A DNA stretch of 64,000 nt from Salvia splendens (Eukaryota; Streptophyta; Magnoliopsida; Lamiales; Lamiaceae), in NCBI RefSeq assembly GCF_004379255.2, contig NC_056040.1, positions 32,144,852 to 32,208,851 of the forward strand, written 5' to 3'. The translations under genes and the position numbers were made by a program. The notes beneath the pieces were generated by a model. That model searched no databases, was not told where the DNA came from, and saw only the letters and a list, made by a program, of their open reading frames with translations. Positions 1-10,201 of the stretch are shown piece after piece (the stretch's first letter is position 1; each line of letters begins with the position of its first letter).

Positions 1-121
1 ATACCAGAGCAGACTCATTTTACATGTTAGAGAATTTAGTGAATCATTAAGAAGTCACCAATGATTTTTAGTGTCTTCTTTCATGAAGAGTAGGAAGGAA
101 TTGGACCCAAACATCTTATGA

Positions 122-285
122 TCAAATGAATTTTGATTTAGGGTTCTGTGTAGACCAAAAATATATACATATCCCTAAAGCAGCCTTCCTCAATGAAGAA
201 GAACATATATAAGCTTTTACGAGCTTATAGGCTATCATATCCAAAGGATTCTTCATATCTTGGACACTCAGTAGCCACATATGAC
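122..285 (-). pseudogene. CRK pseudogene, exon after the kinase core
   Basis: Reading from 285 downward, an acceptor-like ATTTAG precedes an exon encoding LSVQDMKNPLDMIAYKLVKAY and then CSSSLRKAALG. This matches the CRK stretch that follows the HPW motif at the end of the kinase domain and begins the degenerate EF-hand region. After AALG the frame runs into FWSTQNPKSKFI, which resembles the later CRK segment GPNPKSKFI, so the intervening residues (normally about 20) seem to be missing. A stop follows at 122-124. Left of 122 I see no further match. Confidence 0.75.
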
Positions 286-404
286 CTAAATAATATGAGC
301 CACCAGATAAAATCAAGTTAATCTAAAGAAGGCTAATAAGGTGTTCCAATTTTGCATATAATAATTAAAATGATCACTCCTCGAAACTGCTATTGTTTTA
401 CTAA

Positions 405-690
405 TTACTAAGTGCTAGGGCTGTGGTTAGCCTTTTACGATAATCCTTGATTCCTTGTTTAATAATCTTTTCACAAAGTGTACAGCATCTTGAAGGCCAA
501 GGGGCTTCATCAAAGCTTAGGTCTGCCTTAAGAACAACTCTGAACATTCCAGATTCCGTTCTCGACCAGAAAGGTCCGCTTCCACAAATAAGTGTATAAG
601 CAATGACACCGATACTCCATCATTGGACTATATCACCCAATGATCGGTTGTACTTGTCGCTGAATTATATCATTCGATCTAGACAAAATT
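405..690 (-). pseudogene. CRK pseudogene, kinase C-lobe exon(s)
   Basis: Minus-strand translation from about 620 downward reads [18 protein letters not shown], then [15 protein letters not shown] and SFDEAPWP, the signature of subdomains IX-X of CRKs. Upstream (650-690) a weak match to the NDIVGS...RSYG segment contains a stop just before WSIG. Downstream two frame changes separate [12 protein letters not shown] from [12 protein letters not shown], and the exon ends in a stop near 405. The block is therefore decayed. The Pack-MULE at 752-1901 sits just upstream, between this and the previous exon. Confidence 0.8.
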
Positions 691-751
691 TAGACTGTTC
701 TCTACTAATAAAGAAGTAGCACTTCTGTAGAACTATATATATTTCCATTTA

Positions 752-1901
752 GAGTAAAGGCCAAAATTAGTTCTGAACATATGACCATTTTACGATTTTG
801 GTCCTAAACTTTATCTTTTGGATTTTTTGGTCCTGTACATTTCAAATCGGATCACAATTGGTCCTGGACTAACTGTTCCGTTAAAAACTAACGGTCAACG
901 GGTTTAATCCCGATTTTGACCAAATTAGACCTTTAATTTCTGATTTTTTACTCCCTAATTAATTCTCCAATTATTTTAGTAAATATTCATTTATATATTT
1001 AATTTGATAAAAGTCTACTGCTCCAGCCACCGCCTCCACGAGGCCATCAAGCAGGAGCTCTGAATCCTCCTCCACCTCCGCCACCCAAACATCGTCAAAC
1101 TCCTCGCCTACGCAGACGACGACCATCAACCCGCCCTAATCATGGAATTCGTCCCCAACGGCACCTTACACCACAAGCTCCACGATAAACCACTCCCCTC
1201 ACGTGGACCCAACGCGCCGCCGTGGCCTTCCAGGTCGCCTCCGCAATCCCGTACCTCCACGACGCCTGCTCACCTCACGTCGTCCACGCCGACATCAAGC
1301 CCTCCAACGTCCTCCTCGACGACGACCTCAATTGCAAGCTCTGCGATTTCGGATCGGCCAGCGTCAGATTCTCCACCGCGGTGGCGCCGAGGAAGAACGA
1401 TGTTTACAACTTCGAAGTTGTGGTTTTGGAGCTGATTATTGGAATTGAGGCGTTCTGCCCCGCCACCTAAGAGAGGCTGGCGGCGAAGGAGGCGAGGAAC
1501 GCGGCGAAGATGGTGGATATGGGAGAAGTTGGAGCGATGGCGGCGAAGTGCATTTCTGATACGCCGGGAATTAGGCCTTCTACTTCCGAGATTTTGATTG
1601 CGATGAGCGAAGTTATTCCGTCTCTAGCATTCGGATTTCACAAGAAGCTTGTCTAAATACACATACAAATATACTAAAATAATTAGGGAATTAATTAGGG
1701 AGTAAAAAATCAGAAATTAAAGGTCTAATTTGGTCAAAATCGGGATTAAACCCGTTGACCGTTAGTTTTTAACGGAACAGTTAGTCCAGGACCAATTGTG
1801 ATCCGATTTGAAATGTACAGGACCAAAAAATCCAAAAGATAAAGTGTATGACCAAAATCGTAAAATGGTCATATGTTCAAGACCAATTTTGGCCTTTACC
1901 C
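752..1901. mobile_element. Pack-MULE (non-autonomous Mutator-like element) with captured kinase fragment
   Basis: Long terminal inverted repeats of roughly 230 bp: the left one starts GAGTAAAGGCCAAAATT at 752 and the right one ends AATTTTGGCCTTTACCC at 1901. The arms match over most of their length to about 990 and from about 1680. A perfect 9-bp target-site duplication, TTCCATTTA, flanks the element at 743-751 and 1902-1910, as expected for Mutator-like elements. Between the arms is GC-rich coding-like DNA (1010-1660) unlike the AT-rich surroundings. There is no transposase, so mobilisation would need one in trans. Because it lies between CRK exons, it entered the CRK locus. Confidence 0.9.
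1045..1656 (+). pseudogene. captured receptor-like cytoplasmic kinase fragment inside the Pack-MULE
   Basis: Plus-strand translation gives in order [56 protein letters not shown] (catalytic loop, with ADIKPSN in place of RDLKPEN), LCDFGSAS (DFG) and [14 protein letters not shown] (subdomain IX), then a C-terminal tail ending in a stop near 1656. This is about 190 residues of a receptor-like cytoplasmic kinase lacking the N-lobe. Disabling changes seen are a stop near 1060 (EL-stop before the HPN block), a frame change between the HDKPLP segment and [10 protein letters not shown] near 1200, and TAA at 1468-1470 where a Glu codon fits. No introns are visible. The parent gene is not in the window. 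Confidence 0.8.
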
Positions 1902-2079
1902 TTCCATTTACCAACAAAAAAAATAAAAAGTTTCAACAAATTAGCAATTTAAGAAATTTCCATTAAGATATATTTTTTATATAAGATCATTATGAAAGTT
2001 TAGTCACATTATAAAAATAGTGTAATAACACTGAGGATTACTGTTATTTCTTGTGAGAGCAAGTTGTTATGCAGACATT

Positions 2080-2248
2080 ACTATCTTACAAAGTCCTAAA
2101 ACAATGACCCCAGTTATTTTGTGGAAGAGAACTCCTTGGGATTCGGGAGCAGTACCTCAGGTTTTAGATTTGAAGATGGAAATATGCGACAACAATTAAA
2201 ATTTGTACAATGATACTTTTAGCATCTTCTTTGGCGTATTTTCCACCC
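2080..2248 (-). pseudogene. CRK pseudogene, kinase core exon
   Basis: Minus-strand translation from 2243 reads GKYAKEDAK followed by IIVQILIVVAYFHLQ, a close match to the CRK segment GGKYSEEDAK...QIL.VVAFCHLQ that precedes the catalytic loop. The next residues (GVVHRD) are missing. LKPE appears in a different frame at about 2157-2168, which indicates a small deletion over the catalytic Asp. Beyond that only a weak trace of the DFGLSDFVR region is visible to about 2080. Just upstream the exon is cut by an AAAAAT microsatellite. The loss of the catalytic loop would kill the kinase. Confidence 0.75.
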
Positions 2249-2262
2249 GTGTGAGAAACAAA

Positions 2263-2323
2263 AAAAAACAAACAAAATAAAAATAAAAATAAAAATAAAA
2301 ATAAAAATAAAAATAAAAATAAA

Positions 2324-2354
<31 letters not shown>

Positions 2355-2364
2355 TAAAAATAAA

Positions 2365-2395
<31 letters not shown>

Positions 2396-2423
2396 TAAAA
2401 ATAAAAATAAAAATAAAAATAAA

Positions 2424-2454
<31 letters not shown>

Positions 2455-2499
2455 TAAAAATAAAAATAAAAATAAAAATAAAATAAAAATAAAATAAAA
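2263..2499. repeat. (AAAAAT)n microsatellite
   Basis: About 237 bp of tandem AAAAAT hexamers. Single 5-mers (AAAAT) interrupt the phase at about 2327-2331, 2368-2372, 2427-2431, 2480-2484 and 2491-2495, so blocks of 6 to 9 hexamers alternate with one pentamer. It abuts the CRK core exon on the left and the Stowaway/Harbinger nest on the right. No coding content. Confidence 0.95.
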
Positions 2500-2562
2500 C
2501 TATGACTTACTAATTTTAGAAACTCCTTTATCTCTAATAAAATGGAACCTATTCTCCACTAA

Positions 2563-4694
2563 GGGCATCCACAGTGGTGCGGATGTTCCGGCGGACATCC
2601 CCGCGGACATCCCAAAAACACCTCCTGCCACGTCATACGGTCTTCCCACTGCGGATGCCACGTTATACAGACATCCCACTGTACAGTGGCGGACATCCCC
2701 AAGGACATCCCGACGGACTTCCCACATTAATAAAAATTCACAAATTCAAAAATTAAACAATTTACGAATTTAAACAATTTACGGAATTAAAAATTCGACG
2801 CAAATACGGAGATCTTACAACCACTTTATTAAAAAAAGATACATAATTATAAAAAAACATACATAGCAATTAAAAAAAATTACATAGATAAAAAAAAAGC
2901 GCCGGCTCACTCCTCGGATTCCCCGCCGCCAGTACCCTCGTCGTCGCCGCCGCCGCCACCCCCCCTCGTCGTCACTCCCCGATATGTCTCCGAACCCCAA
3001 ATCGAGCCGCATACTGTTGATGAAGGGTTTAAGCGACCGCTTGTAATGGGGGTCGGTCGGTTGGCACCATTCAACCATCGCACGTAATAAGGTTTCATGT
3101 GCTGCGATGCGGGCGAAGGAGGGGTTCTCGGGATTGTTTTGGGTGGGCGCTGCCGATTGGGACTCGGCGGATCCGCTGGAGCTTCCCCTCGCAGTCCGCG
3201 CCGCCGCCTTTTGCCCAACAGGGCGACAGCGGCGGTTCGACGATATGGGTGTCGGGAATTCTGCCTCGGGGGGGGGGGGGAGTTCGTGGAAACCAGCACT
3301 GCTACTGTACTCCCCGGAGACGCTGATCTTCGTCCGCTTCGGCCAGCCAGATTCAACTCCCGCAGTGAACTTGGGCAAAGACTGCACCACAAGATAGACC
3401 TCCCAATATTTGAATTCACCGAACCCCTTTTCACTGTCGGGGAACTGCTGGTGCGCCAGAAGCTTCACATCCTCGGAAGACATGCCGCCGGTTGCCGAGC
3501 GGAGGTTGTTTGTGTAAATGCCGGCAAATCGGCTGAGCTGCCTCCTCAGCCGCTCCCACTGTTTCCGGCATTGCTCTCCAGGCTTCCCCCCTACCGGTTT
3601 GAACTGGAGGTAGCTTTGGCTAATGTGCCACCACATCTTGTCGATGTGCTGGTTCGCCCCGACATAGGGATCCTCCACTACACTGATCCATGCCTTCGAC
3701 GGCGCAATGCACTCCTCCATGCTCCAGACGGTCCTCTTGTTCCCGCTGGACCCCTCCCCACGCCTTCGACAGTGCAATGCACTCCTACATCGGGATGGGC
3801 GAGGTATTGCCCCGTCCCCTGCCCCTCACTCTCCCTGTCCTCCCCCTCTTCCCTATCGCCGTTGGTGTGTCTCTGGGAGAATCCCGGATCGGAGATAGCC
3901 CCAACTCCTCCATCGAGAACATGTCGATGCCAGTGAACTGAGTCTCGAGAGGAGTACTCGGGGGGTTGTCCGTCGACAGTAAATCCATATAGGGCCGGTA
4001 GACGTTGTCCACCGGTGATTGGGGGACCCCCTGCCTACTCCCCCCGCAGCCGCCGGCGACCCCTGCATCATCCCCGGCATCATCATACCGGGCATCTGGG
4101 GCATCATCCCCGGCATTCCAGGCATCATTCCCGGCAATGCGGGCATCATCCCTGGCATTTGCAGCATTCTGGCACTTGCCCCGGGCATCTGGGACATTTG
4201 GGGCATCATACTATACCACTGCGGGTACATGTTGTAGTACCCGGGCATCATCCCTGTTGTAATTTGAGGTTGGGGCATCATCCCCGGCATTTGGGGCATC
4301 GGGGCGGACACCTGCGTACTCCCGCCGCTGGGAAAATAAGGCGACTGTGACTCGCTCGTAGCGGGGGAATTGCTATCGTGATGCTCCATTGTTCTTCGAA
4401 AGAAAAGTATTTTAGAGAGAGATGCTCGTTAATACAAGTGGTGCGAATGGAATGAAGTGCAACGAGACGTACTTATAGAATTTTTTTTAAAAAAAATTAA
4501 TGCAATATTCGGGACGTCTGCGCTGTCGTCCGTGAGAGTCAACGCAATGGCGGACGTCAGCACGGACGTCGCGACGGACGTCAGCGGAAGGCCGCGGAAC
4601 TGCGGTGTACGCAACGGATGTCCATATCCGTGTCACATGCACATAATGGCGGACGTCCGGCACGCCGGTCTGACGTCCGCCACTGCGGATGCTC
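2563..4694 (-). mobile_element. PIF/Harbinger element (Harb-1) carrying only the Myb-like ORF1
   Basis: Starts GGGCATCCACAGTGG and ends CCACTGCGGATGCTC, imperfect terminal inverted repeats with subterminal GCGGACATCC/GCGGACGTC motifs repeated at both ends. TSD TAA at 2560-2562 and 4695-4697, the trinucleotide TWA typical of PIF/Harbinger. The 2132-bp interior encodes a broken ORF1 on the minus strand and no DDE transposase, so it is non-autonomous. It lies in the large CRK intron and inside a degraded MITE. Confidence 0.85.
2907..4389 (-). pseudogene. Harbinger ORF1 (Myb/SANT-like DNA-binding protein), frameshifted
   Basis: The protein starts MEHHDSNSPATSES at 4389, continues through a Met/Pro-rich low-complexity region built of MPGMMP-like repeats, then changes frame at about 4000 (DNVYRPYMDLL...), again at about 3780, and enters a trihelix/Myb-like domain (WSMEECIALSKAW-like, WWHISQSY, CRKQWERLRRQLSRF). 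The tail turns Gly/Asp/Glu-rich, and a further frame change leads to the likely natural end GESEE at 2907. In two-component PIF/Harbinger elements this protein binds the terminal sequences and helps import the transposase. At least three frame changes make this copy defective. The same architecture is seen at 39116-40471. Confidence 0.8.
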
Positions 4695-4801
4695 TAATAA
4701 TACTTTAAAAACTTTTTCTTTCTATCTCTTTCTTACATTTCTAATTGTGCATTAAAATTCGTGTCGAACAAAATGTTCATACTCTTTAGGGACGGAAGGA
4801 G

Positions 4802-4983
4802 TAGTAAAAACTATCTGGAAGGAAAGGGAGCATATGAGAGAAGTAAGCTAAAATACGAGTAAATAATCACCTAGAAAGTATCTGATTCAGTAATTCTCCT
4901 TCGAAGAAAAAGGATTATAGATATCTTGTGAGGTACTACAACATAATTTGCTCCAAACAAAAGTAAGATGCATTCTTTCTTGT
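4802..4983. other. CRK intron remnant, no feature
   Basis: AT-rich DNA between the Stowaway end and the 9-bp TSD of the large Mutator-like element. I see nothing coding. Confidence 0.6.
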
Positions 4984-5388
4984 TTTAATTTAGGATTTTT
5001 TGGCCTTAAAAACCATAAATTTTCCCCGAATTCCTATTTTTTCCATTAACTTTAAGATTGGTTTTTAAAACCACGAAGTTTTGATTCGTTTACTATTTTC
5101 CAACCCGAATACCAAATCTCCCGTGCAGAATTGTCCAACGTGGCAGCCGTAAATATGACTTGGACACCGATTTTATGACTGTAAAATAACAATATTTTTT
5201 GAATTAAAACTTCAAATTAAATGAAGAATCTTTAAAGAATTTCTGGAGATGCAATCTGCGATTCTCGAGTTCCTCAATCAGCAAAAAAATTTAAAAATAA
5301 TCTTCAACAAATTTCTGGAGATGCAATCTGCAATTCAGCTCTCAATCTACAATTCTCGAGCTCCTCCGTCGATGTCACTGCTGCTGCC

Positions 5389-6082
5389 TGATGGGGTACG
5401 GACTAAACAAGCCCAACAGCAGTGACGGCCCATCAGCCCAAAGCCCAAGGAAGAGTATGAGTTCGGCATTACCAAAGAGTTCGGCCTCAGCCTACAGCTC
5501 GGTAAAAGCCAACCAATCAAGCTCTGCTCTCAAGTCGGCACCAAGCTCTCAGATCGGCAACCAAAGCAGTTCGGTCTCAGTAAGAGTTCGGCCTCAGCCT
5601 ACAGCTCGGCAAAAGCCAACCAATCAAGCTCTGCTCTTAGGTCGGCATCAAGCTCTACTCTCAGATCGGCAACCAAAGCAGTTCGGTCTCAGTTTTCGAC
5701 CGAACAAGGAGTTAGTGGACCCATGCAGGATTTCCACGACTTCCAACATACCCACTACCACGTGGCGTCAACTCAGGCCACGATCTTAGGCCATGACCTC
5801 CACGACCTCCACGACCTAGAGTGATGATGTAAGCCACGATCTTAGTTCAATGTATAAATAGAACTTAGATCTGATAGAAAGAGGTTAGAAGCTCTCTAGA
5901 GAAAAATACCATATAGCAAGTCTGTGTTGTAAGCTGTAATTCCAGATCAAGCAATACAAACCTGCCCCCATTTCTCCCCGTGGACGTAGATTTACCTCAG
6001 TAAATCGAACCACGTAAAATTCTCTGTGTCGTGATCTGTATTTTCCTGCATTTACTAACATCAACAATTCGCGGACACAAGA
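5389..6082 (+). repeat. Tat-1 5' LTR
   Basis: Begins TGATGGGGTACGG and is paired with 8428-9121. Contains a ~130-bp internal duplication (GAGTTCGGC...CAGCTCGG...AGCTCTGCTCT, first copy about 5455-5580, second 5583-5700) that the solo LTR at 35519 lacks. A TATAAATAG box lies at about 5853. The last six bases are altered by the internal deletion. Confidence 0.85.
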
Positions 6083-6231
6083 GGAGTAAGAAAGTACGAA
6101 AGGCTAAACGAAGACACAAGAGCAGAAAGAAGAATTTTTTCATTCATAAGAAAAAAATTTTTCTATACAAGGAGGGCTTCAAGGCCATTTTACATAAAGG
6201 AAGAAACTAAACTAAGAGAAGGGAGACGAAA

Positions 6232-8097
6232 TCATACTTCGCTAGCCTCGTCTCCGCCTTCTCGGTGAGGTTCAGCTTCCTTCTCCTTATCTGCTTCAGC
6301 TTCAGCCTCTGCCTCCTTGCTCTCCCCAGCCTGTTCGGCGCCACCGTAGCCGATCTGCTGCGCCTCCTGATCGGCCTGCTTATCGCCGGCCTCCAGCTCC
6401 AGCGGCTCGGCCTCACCCTCTCCGTTGTAAGTCGAAGCGGGTGAAACGGGTCCCACGGAGGCAAAGATAGCCTCCAGGTTCTCGTCCCGATCAGCTCGAC
6501 AACTCCGGACTCGGTCTGCAGAAAGCAGGACCGAGGATGAAGCGAGCTCCTCAAGGAGCGGCAGATTCTGAAGCCGAGCTGCTATCTCTCGGCTGTACAG
6601 AGGCAGCACGACGTCGGCCCCCTGCTCGCCCTTATCGGCAATTAGCCTTACCAGACTACCGACAAAAGCCGAGAACTGGCTGCTCAAAAAGAGTTTCTCC
6701 GTGTAAACACGGAGAGCCTCCCCCTGGGCAACCACGGCGGCAGCACCACTCCGTTTCGTCTGCTCTCGCTGGATGACGAGCTGGTTTTTGGCAAACTGAG
6801 CTTCATCCTGGGCCGAAATCCTAGCAGCTCTGGCTTTCTCAAAGTTTGCCTCAGCCTGCTCGGCCCGGTGACAAGCAGCCGCCAATTTCCTCTGCATCTC
6901 AGCATAGTCGTTGGACGCTTTGGAGAGTTCGACGGCGACGAGCTTGGAGAGCATGTCGTTCCTCTGAAAATGGATAAAGAAAAAAGTCAACAGAGGGCAC
7001 CAAAAATACAGGACAGAAGCAAAGCCAAAGAATCAAGAAGACAATTCACCTCGGCAAAGTCCGTGGGCCATAAAAATGGCTCACAGATATGCTCCGAAGG
7101 AGGCGCCAAGACCATGTCTTTCTCTGGCGCTCTCGGGGGTTTCTAGGTCTTCCCCTTCCTATTTGCCGAAGTCGACTCCGGCTTCTTTGGACCCGAAGAA
7201 GTCTTTTGCCTCTTCGGATTCTTCTCGGCATCAGGCGCCGAGCTGGTAGCCTTCTCTCTCTCCGGCTCCTTGGACTCCGAAGATTTTCGGGTAGCCTTGT
7301 TCAGCATGTACACTGCCAAAAAGCAAGAAAGCAAGGTTAGTTTTCTTCGTTAAAGCAGTAGAGCATAAAGATAAAGAGAAATCCTCACCCTCGGCCTCTT
7401 CGTCCGAAGACGAGATGTCGAACACGACGTCGCCCTTGACGAGCTCAGACTCCGTGTATTGTTTCCTAACTATGGGAATCTTGTTGAGCTCGCCATCGAG
7501 CTCGTCCAACGGTTCAGGCCGAGGATGACGGATAACGGACTTCGGCCCTCTCCAGGGAAAACTAGGAGCCGCAGTCCTATTATAAAAAAAGAAGCGATTT
7601 TGCCATTTCGGCCATTTGGTTTTACAAAAGGCCCTAAAAGGCTGTAAAGGGACCAAGTAAAACCAAGATCCCTTCCTTTTAAACTGGAAAAAATTAAGGA
7701 TTGCCCTCAGAGACAGATCCTTATCTAGCCTACGCAGTTCGGCAGCAAAAGCCGATAAGTGCCTCCAAGAGTTCGGAGTCACCTGACCTAAAGGGAGTTG
7801 AAAAAAATCTAGCAACTCTACAAAGGCAAGGGGAAGGGGGAAACGAAGCCCGCATTCTAAGCTGGCTTCGTAGACGGTGGCGTAACCTTCCGGCGGCGAG
7901 TCCGCCCTATAAAGGTCGTCAGGAATCGCAACCTTCCCCCCAGGAAAAGAGTATTTTTCGTGAAGGGATATCACAGTATCCTTACTCAAGATACTGTGAA
8001 AATACTCTACGGTCTTCTCCCCGGATTCTTTCCGGCTAGAAGACCCCTTACCCCCTTCACCACCGCTACCAGACTCAGACGAAGAAGAAGCAGACAT
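6232..8097 (-). pseudogene. Tat-1 antisense gene, three exons (PF04195-like), one nonsense mutation
   Basis: Exons 7389-8097, 7050-7312 and 6232-6963 are 709, 263 and 732 bp, identical in length to those of Tat-2, with GT-AG introns of 76 and 86 bp. Start MSASSSSESG at 8097. Exon 1 carries the region of the putative gypsy-type transposon domain (PF04195), with GQVTPNSWRHLSAF and KWPKWQNRFFFYN. Exon 2 is Lys/Pro-rich and nuclear-signal-like. Exon 3 is a coiled coil (QRKLAAA, EQAEANFEKARAA) ending in a Glu-rich tail. Exon 2 has an in-frame TAG (KT-stop-KPPRA, near 7143) where Tat-2 has CAG. It is antisense to the LTRs, as in Tat-2. Function unknown. Confidence 0.8.
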
Positions 8098-8218
8098 GGT
8101 CCTTACTCTTTGCAAAATCTGAGGAAATTTTTGAAAGCGGAAGAAAATCTTTCACGCAAAAGATAGAGAGTGCAGAAGAAGCCAATAGCAAAGGTGTTCA
8201 AACGATGAAGAAGGGAGG

Positions 8219-8347
8219 TATTTATCAGATTCGGCGAAGATTTCAAAATCGTCACACCGTTTCGAATCCCACCTTTTCAGGATTCAACGGCCGGATTTTA
8301 CTGTCGCATTTAATGCAGTCACGTGCACGGCACGTCCCCTGACGTCA
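8219..8347 (-). promoter_or_regulatory. candidate promoter of the Tat-1 antisense gene
   Basis: Upstream of the ATG at 8097, reading on the minus strand: a perfect palindrome TGACGTCA at 8340-8347 (bZIP/TGA-type site) and a TATA-like GATAAATA at 8219-8226. The same two elements at the same spacing occur in Tat-2. No transcript evidence. Confidence 0.45.
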
Positions 8348-8427
8348 GCCTCCCCCGTACCTTTATCCAGAATGCCGAAGTGACTCGCTTCGCCGAAGTG
8401 ATTCACTTCGTCTTTCGGGGGGGGTAG

Positions 8428-9121
8428 TGATGGGGTACGGACTAAACAAGCCCAACAGCAGTGACGGCCCATCAGCCCAAAGCCCAAGGAAGAGTATGAG
8501 TTCGGCATTACCAAAGAGTTCGGCCTCAGCCTACAGCTCGGTAAAAGCCAACCAATCAAGCTCTGCTCTCAAGTCGGCACCAAGCTCTCAGATCGGCAAC
8601 CAAAGCAGTTCGGTCTCAGTAAGAGTTCGGCCTCAGCCTACAGCTCGGCAAAAGCCAACCAATCAAGCTCTGCTCTTAGGTCGGCATCAAGCTCTACTCT
8701 CAGATCGGCAACCAAAGCAGTTCGGTCTCAGTTTTCGACCGAACAAGGAGTTAGTGGACCCATGCAGGATTTCCACGACTTCCAACATACCCACTACCAC
8801 GTGGCGTCAACTCAGGCCACGATCTTAGGCCATGACCTACACGACCTCCACGACCTAGAGTGATGATGTAAGCCACGATCTTAGTTCAATGTATAAATAG
8901 AACTTAGATCTGATAGAAAGAGGTTAGAAGCTCTCTAGAGAAAAATACCATATAGCAAGTCTGTGTTGTAAGCTGTAATTCCAGATCAAGCAATACAAAC
9001 CTGCCCCCATTTCTCCCCGTGGACGTAGATTTACCTCAGTAAATCGAACCACGTAAAATTCTCTGTGTCGTGATCTGTATTTTCCTGCATTTACTAACAT
9101 CAACAATTCGCGGACTCATCA
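8428..9121 (+). repeat. Tat-1 3' LTR
   Basis: Starts TGATGGGGTACGG after the purine-rich GGGGGGGGTAG and ends GCGGACTCATCA before the TSD CTGCC. Carries the same internal duplication and TATAAATAG box as the 5' LTR. Confidence 0.9.
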
Positions 9122-9126
9122 CTGCC

Positions 9127-9437
9127 CATTTGCCGCCTCCACCGCGGTCTACCCTATCGTCGGCGTGCGAGCCGGAGTTGACTCCCCCTCCATCGCTCTT
9201 CTCCTTTTTTGAAATTTCCTCTTTTATTTCAAAAAATGCGCTGTCTTTTCTTCATTCTCACGACAATTCAGCGCCCTTCCCGGCGCCGCCTTACCTTCGT
9301 CAAGCTCTCTCTCCTGCGATGAAACCATATCCGTCGTCTCTGCCGCCTTGCATCTGGTTGCTGGTTTTGTAAATGGCGCCGCTGATGATGCGGCTGAGGC
9401 GGTCGAGGTCGGAGTAGTTAAGGGGGTGGAGTGGCGG
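9127..9437. other. MULE-2 interior between the two Tat insertions, possibly captured gene DNA
   Basis: About 310 bp, more GC-rich than the surrounding host DNA. On the minus strand an open stretch reads LNYSDLDRLSRIISGAIYK then SNQMQGGRDDGYGF before a stop. I do not recognise it. Its composition and open frame would fit a captured exon piece in a Pack-MULE, but no homologue comes to mind. Confidence 0.35.
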
Positions 9438-9442
9438 TGCTG

Positions 9443-10122
9443 TGATGATTGGGCGAATTTTTGATGGTGACAAATGCGGGTAAAAGAAAATATAGATCAC
9501 GACACAAGGAATTACGTGGTTCGATTTACTGAGGTAAATCTACGTCCACGGGAAGAAAGGAGGGCAAGATTGTATTGCTTGATCTGGTTTACAGCTTACA
9601 AATACAGACTTGCTATATGATCTTTGATGTCTAGAGAGCTTTTTCTCTTCAGTCTATCTGATCTAAGTTCTATTTATACATTGAACTAAGATCGTGGCTT
9701 GCATCACCACTAACTAGGTCGTGGCTTACATCATCACTAATTAGGTCGTGGCTTACATCATCACTAATTAGGTCGTGGCTTACATCATCACTAATTAGGT
9801 CGTGGATGTCGTGGAGGTCATGAGATCCTGCATGGGTCCACTATCTCTTTGTTTGGTCCGCTATTCTGCATGAGATCCTGCATGAGTTGACACCACTAAA
9901 TAGATCGTGTAGTGGAGGTCGTGGAGGTTCTGCATGAGTCCACTATCTCCCAGTTCGGTTGAATACTGAGACCGAACTGCTGAACTATTGCCGAGCAGCT
10001 TTTGCCGATCTGAGAGTAGAGCTTGATTGGTCGGCTTTTACCGAACTGTAGGCTGGGGCCGAACTCTTTGGTAATGCCGAACTGATACTCTTCCTTGGGC
10101 TTGTTTAGTACGTACCCCATCA
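9443..10122 (-). repeat. Tat-2 3' LTR
   Basis: Plus-strand ends TGATGATTGGGCG and ACCCCATCA. Holds three to four tandem copies of a 27-bp unit (TAGGTCGTGGCTTACATCAT...) at about 9712-9800 and a TATA box (TATAAATAG on the minus strand) near 9670. The last ~170 bp (to 10122) match the TGATGGGGTACG end of the Tat-1 LTR, so the two families share termini. Confidence 0.9.
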
Positions 10123-10140
10123 CTACCCCCCCGAAAAGCG
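10123..10140 (-). promoter_or_regulatory. Tat-2 polypurine tract
   Basis: Directly inside the 3' LTR; the minus strand reads TTTTCGGGGGGGTAG before TGATGGGG. Same position and sequence type as in Tat-1 (8416-8427). Expected primer for plus-strand DNA synthesis. Confidence 0.7.
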
Positions 10141-10201
10141 AAGTGAATCACTTCGGCGAAGCGAGTCACTTCGGCATTCTGGATAAAGGTACGGGGGAGG
10201 C

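Larger units (their letters stand above)
2523..4801. mobile_element. degraded Stowaway-like MITE split by a Harbinger element
   Basis: Left piece 2523-2559 (CTCCTTTATCTCTAATAAAA) and right piece 4698-4801 (ending AGGGACGGAAGGAG before TA) form imperfect inverted termini of the CTCCCTCCGTCCC type seen in Stowaway MITEs. The Harbinger element 2563-4694 lies between them. The left TA duplication is not clear, so this is a degraded copy. Confidence 0.5.
5389..9121 (+). mobile_element. Tat-1: internally deleted Tat-type Ty3/gypsy retrotransposon
   Basis: LTRs at 5389-6082 and 8428-9121, TSD CTGCC at 5384-5388 and 9122-9126. By eye the LTRs differ at one base in the body (in the GACCTCC/GACCTAC repeat) and at the very end, where the left LTR ends ACAAGA instead of TCATCA. 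Downstream of the left LTR there is no primer binding site, gag, protease or pol; the interior resumes at the equivalent of about 12.47 kb of Tat-2. So one deletion removed the LTR end, PBS, gag-pol and ORF4. The remaining interior is the antisense three-exon gene and a G-rich polypurine tract (about 8416-8427). Confidence 0.85.

Noticed and set aside
3097..3936. 279-codon open frame on the plus strand
   Set aside because: It is the antisense of the Harbinger ORF1, whose trihelix motifs are on the minus strand; the plus frame has no recognisable motif.
5391..5789. 132-codon frame, repeated at 8427-8828
   Set aside because: Lies wholly in the Tat-1 LTRs and reflects the duplicated Ser/Gln-rich LTR sequence; no protein motif.
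9070..9372. Plus-strand frame starting in the Tat-1 LTR
   Set aside because: Crosses the LTR/TSD boundary into MULE-2 DNA, so it cannot be a natural gene.
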